Shown in pieces: positions 1-6,520 of a DNA stretch of 12,477 nt; position 1 is the stretch's first letter; each line of letters begins with the position of its first letter. The translations under genes and the position numbers were made by a program. The DNA is from Dehalococcoidia bacterium (GTDB lineage Bacteria; Chloroflexota; Dehalococcoidia; SZUA-161). The stretch covers positions 1-12,477 of the forward strand of contig SOKG01000176.1 in the NCBI GenBank assembly GCA_004376205.1. The letters run 5' to 3'. The notes beneath the pieces are model-generated. The model searched no databases. It was given only the letters and a program-made list of their open reading frames with translations, and was not told the DNA's origin.

Positions 1-159
1 GCCGTGCCTTATGTTGACCCCCTCGATATAAGTGTGCAGGTCGGAGCCACATATTCCGCAGTATCGCACCTTTATCAAGACCTCACCTTCATCCAAAACG
101 GGCTCGGGCGCATCTCTCACCACAAATTTTCGCTTGCCCTCCAATATCGCTTCTCTCAC
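1..159 (-). CDS. Zinc-dependent medium-chain alcohol dehydrogenase, N-terminal part
   Basis: This is the first 53 codons of a medium-chain dehydrogenase/reductase, cut by the left window edge. The start is GTG at 159, preceded by GAGGAGGGG about five bases upstream. The fragment has the opening beta-strands of the GroES-like domain, then YCGICGSDLH at residues 33-42. Cys37 of the GICGSD motif is the usual first ligand of the catalytic zinc. Members oxidise alcohols or polyols to aldehydes or ketones with NAD(P)+; the nucleotide-binding half is not visible, so cofactor and substrate are unknown. It begins 55 bases after the stop of the aldehyde:ferredoxin oxidoreductase gene on the same strand and is probably co-transcribed with it. 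That suggests an alcohol-to-aldehyde-to-acid sequence. The family call is fairly sure; the substrate is not inferable. Confidence 0.85.
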   Translation of the reverse strand, partial: MREAILEGKRKFVVRDAPEPVLDEGEVLIKVRYCGICGSDLHTYIEGVNIRHG

Positions 160-214
160 TTTATCCCCTCCTCGGGTAGTCTAAGAGGCTTCAGAGCTGG
201 TTGTTCGGCCTCCT

Positions 215-2074
215 CTATCGGCGGAACCTGGCAATATCCCTATCTAGTTCCTCAAGGCCCAATCTGGCGAGCGTTTCTTTAGTGGGGATACCATTACGGT
301 CCCATCCCCTGACATCGTAGTATTGGTCTAGGATAGCGTCGGGCTTTCTAACCACCTCGCCATCTCGGACTCCTCCTCGCAGGGGCTCGGTCAGGAATCT
401 CTTGGGAAGTGTGTCGTCCTTCCTGCTGAAGCCCTCGCGGATGTTGAAACATCGCTCCAGATTGTATACCTTCTCTCCCACGTACCACAGATAATCTTCA
501 CTGCCGAACTTGGGCACACCCAACGCTGCTTCCAGCATCTTCGCAATAAGCTCCAAACCGAAGAACTGCAAATGGTGAGAAGGGAAATAGCAGGCGACAG
601 CCAATTCGAGACCAGCCGTTTGATCATGATTCCATTTCAAAACGTCCCCCTGCCCCTCGTCAGCGACAGGGTCCAGGAGGCGTGGTTTCGGGTCGTAGAT
701 CTCCTGCTGAGGCCAACCGTAGTTGTGGTTTGCCCCCATGTTACTCAAGGCCCAGTTCATGCCCATACCTTTCCGGGCTCGTGGATCATAACCCGGCATC
801 TCCAGGCCCTTGACATGCATGGCGTACTGCTCAGCCCCCTTGCCGATGCGGCTGGCTGCTCTCTTTACCCCTTCAGCAAGAATGTCGCCTATCCCCTCAC
901 GACGGGCAATCTTCTCAATGAGTTCGAGCATGGGCTCGTGGTCTCCATAGTTGAGAACCAGGCCATCTGTGTCCTTGGTGGTCAGGATGCCCTTTTCGAA
1001 TAGCTCATAGGCAAAGCCGATGGTATTGCCGGTGCTTATGGTATCCAGTCCTAACTCATCGCACCGGTGACTTGCAACTATTGTCGCGTCACGGTTAGTG
1101 CATCCGGTGGGTCCACTAAAAGCCCAGGCAGTTTCCAGTTGTGGTCCCTCGCTGGCGATCCCTGCGTAGGGACCGCTGGGTATTCTTCTAACCTTTCCGC
1201 ACTTGAGCATACAACTATAGCAACCGACGTGCTTCTCCGTGACTTCAGCGTATGGCCACATTCCGATATTCTCACGCCAGCCTTCCAACTCCGCAAAACG
1301 GTGGTTCTTCATCGGGATAGATCCGAAAAGCGGGTAGAACCAGTCCAGGCCCTGCACGGTACCATGTTCTCGGAATACGTCGAACACCACCCCGTCCATG
1401 GTTTCTTTGTAGCCTTTGGCCTGCTGCCTGACCAGCCTCTTGAACTCCGCCGGATTCGCCAGGGTTTCACTTCGATTGGCCTCTATCACAATAGCCTTAA
1501 GGTTCTTGGAAGCCATTACGGTTCCCATACCACCGCGGCCAGCAGCGCGGCGACCGCTGATGATTGGAGAAAAGCGGACCAGTTTCTCTGCTGCAGGCCC
1601 GACGCAGACCATGCGCGCCTTTGGCCCGTGTTCCTTCCTCAGATATGTCTGGGTTTGGCTGGTGGTCTCGCCCCAGATGGCGGCAGCGTCGCGGATTTCG
1701 TATTTGCCGTCCGTGATATATAGGTAGACAGGCTGTGCCGCCCTACCCTCAAGGATTATCAGGGCGAAGCCTGCCCACTTGAGCCAGGCTCCAAAATCGC
1801 CTCCCCCGAGGCTACGACTGAAGGTACCAGTAAGTGGGCTCTTGGTGACGGCGATCCATTTGGAGAACGACTGCGCGCTCGTTCCCGCCAGCGGCCCTGA
1901 CGCGAGCAACAGCTTGTTCTCCGGGCTTAGGGGATCGATACCTGGTGGAACCTCATCATAGAGGTATTTGGCGCAGAGGCCGCGTCCCCCCACATAGGCT
2001 TCAGCCACCTCCTCGGGGATATCCTCTTCAATTATTACGCTGCTGGAGAGATTGACCCGTAGAAGCCTGCGCAT
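215..2074 (-). CDS. aor: Aldehyde:ferredoxin oxidoreductase (tungsten/molybdopterin)
   Basis: A 619-aa protein of the AOR family, which oxidises aldehydes to carboxylic acids with ferredoxin as electron acceptor (or the reverse) using a bis-pterin tungsten cofactor and one [4Fe-4S] cluster in the cytoplasm. The N-terminal pterin-binding domain is recognisable from YVGGRGLCAKYLYDE and the SGPLAGT and KSPLTGTFSRS segments. The cluster ligands are C285, C288 and C292 (CxxCxxxC) plus C495 in AVACYF, a spacing very close to Pyrococcus furiosus AOR. The family motif KGLEMPGYDPRARKGMG is present. The length matches the usual ~600-620 aa. I chose ATG at 2074 because AAAGGAGGAAAGG directly precedes it and homology begins there (MRRLLRVNL); an in-frame extension to 2272 reads as non-homologous sequence. 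It is first in a unit with a downstream alcohol dehydrogenase. Substrate specificity within the family is unresolved. Confidence 0.95.
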   Translation of the reverse strand: MRRLLRVNLSSSVIIEEDIPEEVAEAYVGGRGLCAKYLYDEVPPGIDPLSPENKLLLASGPLAGTSAQSFSKWIAVTKSPLTGTFSRSLGGGDFGAWLKWAGFALIILEGRAAQPVYLYITDGKYEIRDAAAIWGETTSQTQTYLRKEHGPKARMVCVGPAAEKLVRFSPIISGRRAAGRGGMGTVMASKNLKAIVIEANRSETLANPAEFKRLVRQQAKGYKETMDGVVFDVFREHGTVQGLDWFYPLFGSIPMKNHRFAELEGWRENIGMWPYAEVTEKHVGCYSCMLKCGKVRRIPSGPYAGIASEGPQLETAWAFSGPTGCTNRDATIVASHRCDELGLDTISTGNTIGFAYELFEKGILTTKDTDGLVLNYGDHEPMLELIEKIARREGIGDILAEGVKRAASRIGKGAEQYAMHVKGLEMPGYDPRARKGMGMNWALSNMGANHNYGWPQQEIYDPKPRLLDPVADEGQGDVLKWNHDQTAGLELAVACYFPSHHLQFFGLELIAKMLEAALGVPKFGSEDYLWYVGEKVYNLERCFNIREGFSRKDDTLPKRFLTEPLRGGVRDGEVVRKPDAILDQYYDVRGWDRNGIPTKETLARLGLEELDRDIARFRR

Positions 2075-2116
2075 CCTTTCCTCCTTTCTCCTACTCGGCA
2101 CGGGCTCGATGCCAGA

Positions 2117-2145
2117 ATTATGTGCCATTCTTAGCTCTCCGTCAA
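2117..2145 (-). promoter_or_regulatory. Sigma-70-type promoter for the AOR gene
   Basis: Read on the minus strand, TTGACG (2145-2140) and CATAAT (2122-2117) are separated by exactly 17 bases; each hexamer matches consensus at five of six positions. Transcription would start near 2110, giving a leader of about 36 nt before the AOR start at 2074. The position, orientation and spacing support it; there is no experimental evidence. Confidence 0.6.
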
Positions 2146-2152
2146 TGCCGCT

Positions 2153-2247
2153 GTATTGTCGGCTGACAACCTTTCTCCTGCAGACCCTATGTGGTATGAT
2201 ACACGCCGCAGGCAAGCAGCGTGAAGCAAAGCAAGGCCTGACAATAC
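2153..2247. promoter_or_regulatory. Repeated TTGTC/GACAA half-sites in divergent intergenic region
   Basis: GTATTGTC at 2153-2160 is the exact reverse complement of GACAATAC at 2240-2247. Next to the first copy, TTGTC (2156-2160) and GACAA (2165-2169) form a compact inverted repeat with a four-base spacer. The sites flank the possible plus-strand promoter at 2192-2200, and the compact repeat lies just upstream of the AOR -35 box. This is the layout expected of an operator for a dimeric regulator controlling one or both divergent genes. No regulator gene is adjacent, so the assignment is speculative. Confidence 0.35.
2192..2200 (+). promoter_or_regulatory. Possible extended -10 promoter for the truncated TPP gene
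   Basis: TG-G-TATGAT (TATGAT at 2195-2200) is an extended -10 element with five of six matches. I see no good -35 box at the normal distance. Transcription would begin near 2207, about 60 nt before the ATG at 2266. It is weakly supported. Confidence 0.3.
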
Positions 2248-2265
2248 AAACTTCTGGAGGTCGAA

Positions 2266-2514
2266 ATGGCACGAGTAAAGGGGAGCACTCTTGTTGGCAG
2301 AACTCTGAAGAACGAGGGGGTAAGAGCCGTCTTCACCCTCTGTGGCGGACTACTAGCTGCGATATATGATACATGCGTGGATGAGGGGATAGAGCTCGTG
2401 GATATGAGGCACGAACAGGCTGTGGCAAACGCCGCAACGGGCTATGCGTTGGCTGCGGGTGAGCCTGGCGTGGCCGCGGAGGCCGCTGGACGGATACTTG
2501 CGACGCCGATATAA
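2266..2514 (+). pseudogene. Truncated thiamine-diphosphate enzyme, N-terminal domain only
   Basis: The 82-aa product matches the start of the acetolactate synthase / oxalyl-CoA decarboxylase / benzoylformate decarboxylase-type TPP enzymes. It contains GRTLKNEGVRAVFTLCGG near residues 11-28 and DMRHEQAVANAATGYALAAG near residues 46-65. The Glu of RHEQA is the conserved glutamate that activates the thiamine ring. Homology ends at GEPGV, where intact enzymes continue with a glycine-rich segment. The reading frame then gives a short unrelated tail and stops at 2512-2514. Intact family members have about 550 residues, so roughly 85% is missing, and I could not find the rest downstream in any frame. 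The start is well formed (CTGGAGG six bases before ATG), so the gene was lost by deletion rather than by decay of its start. A short expressed peptide cannot be excluded, but it could not catalyse the reaction. Confidence 0.75.
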
Positions 2515-2592
2515 TAGGTCGTACTTAGCCTCCGCAGAATCCCGGAAGTTGTACTGAACACAAACCAATGAAACAGCGCAAGGAGAAGGAAG

Positions 2593-2925
2593 ATGGAAAG
2601 ATGGCTTTTTACCGTGGAGAGCAACTGCTCCGACCCCTCGAAAGAGAAGGAGTTCAACGAGTGGTACGACAACATACACCTGCCAGACATCCTGGAGACT
2701 CCGGGGTTTGTGCGTGCTTCCCGCTATGAGAACACCAACCCTGCTGAGGGGCAGGGGAAGTTCGTCTCCATGTACGAGATCGAAACGGATGACCTCGCTG
2801 AGACTATGGCGGCATTCACCGAGAAGGTTAACAGTAAAGCGGCGCAGGGGCGCATGTCCGACATCGTGATGGCCGTTGGCGGAGGGCTGTATCGACAGAT
2901 AACCCCACCCATGGAACGTAGGTAG
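2593..2925 (+). CDS. EthD-like dimeric alpha-beta barrel protein
   Basis: A 110-aa protein with the pattern of small ferredoxin-like-fold (dimeric alpha-beta barrel) proteins of the EthD-like group. It has an initial strand (RWLFTVESNC), then FNEWYDNIHLPDILETPGF at residues 21-39 with the family's conserved His (H29) and Pro, then RASRYE, a strand YEIETDD, and an amphipathic helix. Such proteins form dimers with a small pocket; members include monooxygenase-like and cyclase-like proteins and many of unknown role. The ATG at 2593 has AAGGAGAAGG just upstream. It lies 78 bases after the truncated TPP gene and before a strong promoter at 2976, so it is either the last gene of that unit or stands alone. 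The fold is likely; the reaction is unknown. Confidence 0.75.
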   Translation: MERWLFTVESNCSDPSKEKEFNEWYDNIHLPDILETPGFVRASRYENTNPAEGQGKFVSMYEIETDDLAETMAAFTEKVNSKAAQGRMSDIVMAVGGGLYRQITPPMERR

Positions 2926-2975
2926 CGGCCCCATCTATTCATGCCGCTCTCTCAAGAATCGAGGGGCTCTCTCTA

Positions 2976-3004
2976 TTGACATTTCTAGTATGCTGCGGTA
3001 TAAG
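2976..3004 (+). promoter_or_regulatory. Strong sigma-70-type promoter for the radical SAM gene
   Basis: A perfect TTGACA (2976-2981) is followed after exactly 17 bases by TATAAG (2999-3004), five of six matches. This is the best promoter in the window. Transcription would start near 3011, leaving a leader of about 170 nt before the ATG at 3181. Confidence 0.75.
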
Positions 3005-3091
3005 ATAGTCACCCCCGGATCCAATATCCTACTCTTAAGGGTTTGGGTGCGGTTGACGAAGAAAGGGCACTTGTCCTGTCCCCGCAGCATT

Positions 3092-3161
3092 AGCTCTGAT
3101 TCTATCTGAGCTGGCCATCCCTAGAATGCACCGACGACTGGCATAGTATTCTTACAGAATA
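3092..3161 (+). promoter_or_regulatory. Structured mRNA leader of the radical SAM gene
   Basis: Two small hairpins lie in the ~170-nt leader. The first pairs AGCTC (3092-3096) with GAGCT (3108-3112), then one T-T mismatch, then GA with TC, around a five-base loop. The second pairs TATTCT (3147-3152) with AGAATA (3156-3161) around TAC and ends just before the GGAAGGAGGGGG ribosome binding site. They could modulate translation, or the second could be a protein-binding palindrome. I recognise no known riboswitch family. Confidence 0.35.
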
Positions 3162-3180
3162 GGAAGGAGGGGGCTACATT

Positions 3181-4506
3181 ATGAGAGGAGAAAAAGCGGT
3201 CAACCGATATAGCGAAGTCAGGAAAGGCAGCCGGTTCATTGATGAACTGTGCCAGCGGTTTCCGGACATTCCCCGCAGCATCGTTATCAAGTCGGATGTC
3301 CTTCGTAACGGCACTCGTTTTACGCCGCTGATACATGAGCTCGGTCAGCAGAGTTTCCCGCATTTCCTGATCTGGAATCCGGGCCATGTGTGGAACCCAG
3401 ACCTCAAGGATGTAGAGGAGGGACAGATTATCACTGTACCGTGGAAGTTCGACCTGTCCGATGGCACCCCTGTTGTCATCCGTTTTGATAGAGATAGCCC
3501 TTATGAGATCACACGGCAGGAAGACGGACGTCTGTCACTCCAAAGAGATGGTGAGTCGGTTGAAGAGGTGAGTGTCGAACCCGCAACGGAATGGCTTTAC
3601 AAGACCACGTCTAGCGGCACACTCATGACCTCGGTATTCATGTCATGGTCTCGACTGGGGCTACTCGCCTGTGCACTACGTTACTGCGAGTACACCAAGA
3701 CCGGCGATCAGTGTGTCTACTGCTGTCTTGATGCCAGCATCGAGGAGTTCAAGGATCGCGGGTTCCAGTATACAATGTCCATTCAACCCGAGGACGCAGC
3801 TGAGACCTACAGGGCGGCTCAGGAGGAGGTTGGCTTTATCGAGAGTGTTGCCATGACGGGCGGGAGCCTGCGCAACACGAACAAGGAGATGGAGCATTAC
3901 GTCGCCATCTTTGGCGCCCTCGACAAGGTACGTAAAGAGATGGGTAAGCCTACCTGGTTTGCGGGGTGTATGACTGCTAGGCCAGACTTATCCATACTAC
4001 GAGAGCTGCGGGAAGCAGGCCTGGATAGCATTGCCCCCAACATGGACTGTTGGGAAGAGTCCCTGTGGCCAGAGATCGTACCCGGGAAGCACAAATATGT
4101 TGGCAGGGATTACTGGATCGAGTCCCTCACAAAAAGCCTGGAGATCTTTGGCAAGGGCAATGTAGCAAGTGTCTTTGTTGTAGGACCCGAGATGTCAGCC
4201 TCCACCGGGTTCAAGAGGGAGGAGGATGGGATAGCCTCATGGACGAGATGCTTTGAGTGGCTTCTGGAGAGAGACATCATACCCGCGACGAGCCAGTGGC
4301 AGGTAGAGGTTGGCTCTCCCTGGAGCGACCGGGTTCCTCCCTCCACGGATTATTTTCTTTCCGTGGCACGCGCACGACACCGGATTATGGAGGACTCGGG
4401 GATGCATAGAGATATGCACCACAACTATTATAAGAACGCTGCGTGGAGCACGGATGTAGACTTTCGCCGCTTGGTAGGCGGTTGCCGCTGTGACAACTGC
4501 CGGTAA
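3181..4506 (+). CDS. Radical SAM protein with CX4CX8CX2C cluster motif
   Basis: A 441-aa protein of unknown reaction. An N-terminal region of about 150 residues, with beta-rich stretches (DGTPVVIRFD, DGRLSLQRDG), precedes a radical SAM core. The core begins with C164-x4-C169-x8-C178-x2-C181 (CEYTKTGDQCVYC from C169), which should bind the [4Fe-4S] cluster that cleaves S-adenosylmethionine. AMTGGS near residues 224-229 fits the glycine-rich SAM-binding strand. The cysteine spacing differs from the common CX3CX2C and is one residue shorter than the Elp3-type CX4CX9CX2C. A final CRCDNC near residues 435-440 could hold a metal site. The start ATG follows AAGGAGGGGG at about ten bases. A strong promoter at 2976 and a structured leader precede it, and a tiny Cys-rich protein follows 78 bases downstream. 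Radical SAM membership is near certain; substrate unknown. Confidence 0.9.
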   Translation: MRGEKAVNRYSEVRKGSRFIDELCQRFPDIPRSIVIKSDVLRNGTRFTPLIHELGQQSFPHFLIWNPGHVWNPDLKDVEEGQIITVPWKFDLSDGTPVVIRFDRDSPYEITRQEDGRLSLQRDGESVEEVSVEPATEWLYKTTSSGTLMTSVFMSWSRLGLLACALRYCEYTKTGDQCVYCCLDASIEEFKDRGFQYTMSIQPEDAAETYRAAQEEVGFIESVAMTGGSLRNTNKEMEHYVAIFGALDKVRKEMGKPTWFAGCMTARPDLSILRELREAGLDSIAPNMDCWEESLWPEIVPGKHKYVGRDYWIESLTKSLEIFGKGNVASVFVVGPEMSASTGFKREEDGIASWTRCFEWLLERDIIPATSQWQVEVGSPWSDRVPPSTDYFLSVARARHRIMEDSGMHRDMHHNYYKNAAWSTDVDFRRLVGGCRCDNCR

Positions 4507-4584
4507 AGGGGGTAGGAACAGGCCGGAAATTCCAGATAGCTGCTATCGATCGCAAATGCCAGGAAAGCAAGGGAGGCACGCTTT

Positions 4585-4779
4585 ATGAACATCATGCACA
4601 GGGTATTTGGTCGAGTCTGTGAGAATTGCGCCATCTGCAACTATGCGCGAGACAATCCTGACGGGATGCTCTACAAGCTGATGGATTCCCCCCTTCACGG
4701 TAGTTGGTGCCTCGCATGGCAGGGGTACCGAAAGCTAGAAGAGGAAGGAAAGGCAGGGCGCCAGCCGTCGCAAGCCTAG
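4585..4779 (+). CDS. Small cysteine-rich protein, likely metal-binding
   Basis: A 64-aa protein with CENCAIC at residues 12-18 (CxxCxxC), then NYARDNPDGMLYKLM, and a fourth cysteine (C42) in SWCLAWQGYRKLEEEG. Four cysteines in a short domain suggest zinc or an iron-sulfur cluster. The layout CxxCxxCxxA-NP-x(n)-WC-xxW resembles small uncharacterised bacterial proteins that I recognise by pattern but cannot name. The ATG at 4585 has GGGAGG eight bases upstream, which favours it over the internal Met4. It sits 78 bases after the radical SAM gene with no obvious promoter between, so it is probably co-transcribed and may work with that enzyme. The ordered spacing and family-like look argue against a peptide substrate, but this is not excluded. 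Confidence 0.6.
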   Translation: MNIMHRVFGRVCENCAICNYARDNPDGMLYKLMDSPLHGSWCLAWQGYRKLEEEGKAGRQPSQA

Positions 4780-4946
4780 CGAAAAGGCAGTCGGAGTCAA
4801 TGCCAGGCCCCAACCTCAACAAACAGACACACTGAAGCCTCGACTTTCCCCTCACCAACGCCCGGATGGGCCGATGTCGAGAATGACGGGTTCGTCTGTG
4901 TAGGTCATCAAGCGAAATCTCCTAGAACTTGAGAGGAGGTATCAAT

Positions 4947-5486
4947 ATGTCCGCCATTGTGTCCGCAGAACGCCATTCCACCGAAAATGCTCAAGCAATT
5001 ATGGATAGACTGAGTGGATACTCCTTTGATGACCTTCATCCTTTGTTCCAGGAAGGCAAGACACCCTCTTTTGAAGAGATTGAAGGCGACACCGCAGGAA
5101 GCATCTTTGCATGGAATCCCAAGACTTCGTGGCGGATGAAGCTACTTGCCAGGATTCTCTTCGATAACCCTTTTGCCCGCTGGACTGGAAAGAGGTTCGT
5201 CACTCGCTTCGATGAAGACGAGAGAGGGAAGGGAATCAATCTGTATCAGAATCGAATTCTACGCCATCGATTCCCCTTTGATACCTGCATCAAGAAGTCA
5301 ATGTTTGACCAAAACCCGTGTCTTGCCTTGGTCTATGCACCGTTTCCATCGCCTACGTTTGGCACAATTGATGAACTCCGAAGGATTGAAGATGGCGTCT
5401 TTCTTGGTCGGGGGTATCATAAATTTCCTTGGGAAAGAGAGCACTCGCTTCTCGGCTATTTTGTGCTCTGTGCTTTGAGGGGTTGA
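4947..5486 (+). CDS. Uncharacterised 179-aa protein resembling GXWXG/DUF4334 proteins
   Basis: I chose ATG at 4947 because GAGAGGAGG ends seven bases upstream; an upstream in-frame TTG overlaps that site. No signal peptide or membrane segment is visible. The order of motifs resembles DUF4334/GXWXG proteins, which have a lipocalin-like fold and unknown function. An early acidic segment (LFQEGKTPSFEEIEGD, residues 33-48) is followed by RWTGKRF (78-84), a hydrophobic strand ending in ALVY (127-130), and DELRRIEDGVFLG (142-154), which parallels the family's FRRVDDDTVLG-type ending. This is by eye and moderate at best. The gene is poorer in G+C than the right half of the window (27 of 60 in 5221-5280). 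It follows a 167-base gap in which I see no clear promoter or terminator. Confidence 0.65.
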   Translation: MSAIVSAERHSTENAQAIMDRLSGYSFDDLHPLFQEGKTPSFEEIEGDTAGSIFAWNPKTSWRMKLLARILFDNPFARWTGKRFVTRFDEDERGKGINLYQNRILRHRFPFDTCIKKSMFDQNPCLALVYAPFPSPTFGTIDELRRIEDGVFLGRGYHKFPWEREHSLLGYFVLCALRG

Positions 5487-5537
5487 TACCAGGCACGGTC
5501 ATCTCAGGACTTAACCAGAAAGCTCTTTTTGAAAATA

Positions 5538-5777
5538 ATGAAAAGGAATAAATCAACGGGATTTCTGTTTGCAGCGTTGGGTCTTGCTATTGCATGTATT
5601 CTTCAGGCGATAGCTCTGGCAAGGTACGTGGGCAGGTTACCTGACGACTGGGTGGGGATTGGACTGTACAGCGCTGCTCTAGTCGGATTCGTTGTTGCTG
5701 CAATTGGTTTCTTCATTCGATGGCAAAGTGAAAGAGACATGGAAAAGCAGCAGCAACTCGAAGAACAGGGCAAGTAG
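5538..5777 (+). CDS. Small membrane protein with two predicted helices
   Basis: A 79-aa hydrophobic protein. A short basic N-terminus (MKRNKST) precedes a first membrane segment at about residues 8-28, rich in Ala, Leu and Ile. A short loop with RLPDDW follows, then a second segment at about 39-61, and a charged, Gln/Glu-rich C-terminal tail (KQQQLEEQGK). No catalytic motif is visible. The ATG at 5538 is preferred over a TTG nine bases upstream; the ribosome binding site is weak, so the gene is less certain than its neighbours. It starts 51 bases after the 179-aa gene on the same strand and may be co-transcribed. Function unknown. Confidence 0.5.
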   Translation: MKRNKSTGFLFAALGLAIACILQAIALARYVGRLPDDWVGIGLYSAALVGFVVAAIGFFIRWQSERDMEKQQQLEEQGK

Positions 5778-5813
5778 CTCTGCTCCCCTTCACTAGCCTC
5801 GCTCTCAATTCCA

Positions 5814-5857
5814 ATTCTGTAATTGCATTCTGCACGGGCAGAGGCTTATTCTGTAAT
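5814..5857. repeat. Ten-base direct repeat ATTCTGTAAT, two copies
   Basis: ATTCTGTAAT occurs at 5814-5823 and again at 5848-5857, 34 bases apart start to start. ATTCTG occurs a third time near 5826. They lie between two convergent genes. The role is unknown, and chance is possible in AT-richer DNA. Confidence 0.4.
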
Positions 5858-5897
5858 GTGACTTGCCTCAACACTAAGCTTTAGTCCCTAAGCCTCT
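5840..5897. repeat. Nine-base inverted repeat between convergent genes
   Basis: AGAGGCTTA (5840-5848) and TAAGCCTCT (5889-5897) are perfect reverse complements separated by 40 bases. The second arm overlaps the last codons of the minus-strand GyrI-like gene. The position suits termination from both sides, but the long loop and lack of a T-run make it a poor intrinsic terminator. Confidence 0.3.
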
Positions 5898-6520
5898 CTC
5901 TCAACCGGATGCCTCAAAATCGTCCTTAACGCCTCCGGCTTGGCTCGTCGAGGATCGCCCAAATAGATCTCATGATGTTTACCACGAAGGCTATAGCCAT
6001 TCTCTTGAGCAAAGGTTTTCATTTTCTCAATGGTCCGTGGCTCTTCGGCATACGGTCCGATGTGCATGATTTGCATGCAAAGCCCTTCGTGGAAACTCTC
6101 AAATCGGGTCTTAGATAGGGCTGGGTTTTCCTTCTTATCTCTGAGTTTTTGCAGGGCTTCTTGGCACATCTCCTCAGTGATGTGCTCTGGCTGCATCATC
6201 ATCATTGTCCATTTCCATTCATCTTTCTTATTGAAATCGAACTCACCCGAATCCGTCCACCACAGCCCTTCCAGTGCCATCACTGGGTAATCAATAGGAT
6301 TCGTTTTTCGCAATTTCGACATGAACTTCAACGTGTATGACGCGCCATACAAAGCACCTATTGCGTCCTGAAACTCCTGGGACGTTGCCGGTGTCTCACC
6401 AGGTTGGATCTTGCCGTCAATCATGACGAAATCGAACTTCGGCACATCCACAATCTCCACCTTCTCTGCGGACGGTGCATAGAGATATTTCAATTCCTTT
6501 CTTAGATCGATCTTTTTCAT
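5888..6520 (-). CDS. GyrI-like small-molecule-binding protein
   Basis: A 210-aa stand-alone GyrI-like (SOUL/BacR-type ligand-binding fold) protein without a DNA-binding domain. The N-terminus MKKIDLRKELKYLYAP leads into VPKFDFVMIDGKIQPGE (residues 26-42), then LYGASYTLKFM, the aromatic ALEGLWW (82-88), a Trp/Met-rich strand, and a second repeat with HEGLCMQIMHIGPYAEEP and HHEIYLGDPRR near the end. The duplicated beta-alpha-beta-beta layout and the length match the group. Such domains bind amphiphilic or aromatic compounds; some stand-alone members hydrolyse reactive compounds, others have no known role. The ATG at 6520 has GGGAGGT six bases upstream, and a good promoter lies at 6601-6629. The gene is divergent from the CoA operon at 6693, so it could sense a compound linked to that pathway. 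That link is inference. Confidence 0.85.
   Translation of the reverse strand: MKKIDLRKELKYLYAPSAEKVEIVDVPKFDFVMIDGKIQPGETPATSQEFQDAIGALYGASYTLKFMSKLRKTNPIDYPVMALEGLWWTDSGEFDFNKKDEWKWTMMMMQPEHITEEMCQEALQKLRDKKENPALSKTRFESFHEGLCMQIMHIGPYAEEPRTIEKMKTFAQENGYSLRGKHHEIYLGDPRRAKPEALRTILRHPVEREA

Noticed and set aside
1067..1723. 218-aa plus-strand open frame
   Set aside because: It is antisense to the AOR gene, has no ribosome binding site or recognisable domain, and its composition is that of a mirror frame.
2075..2272. N-terminal extension of the AOR reading frame to 2272
   Set aside because: The extra 66 residues are Arg/Cys-rich and unlike the family, and the start at 2074 has a perfect ribosome binding site and matches the family's N-terminus.
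2353..2934. 193-aa minus-strand open frame
   Set aside because: It covers the truncated TPP gene and the EthD-like gene in antisense and shows no domain.
3181..4779. Ribosomally made peptide (RiPP) system formed by the radical SAM enzyme and the small Cys protein
   Set aside because: There is no SPASM-type cysteine-rich end of the usual kind, no precursor-recognition domain or leader/core layout, no protease or exporter gene, and the small protein looks like a folded metal-binding domain.
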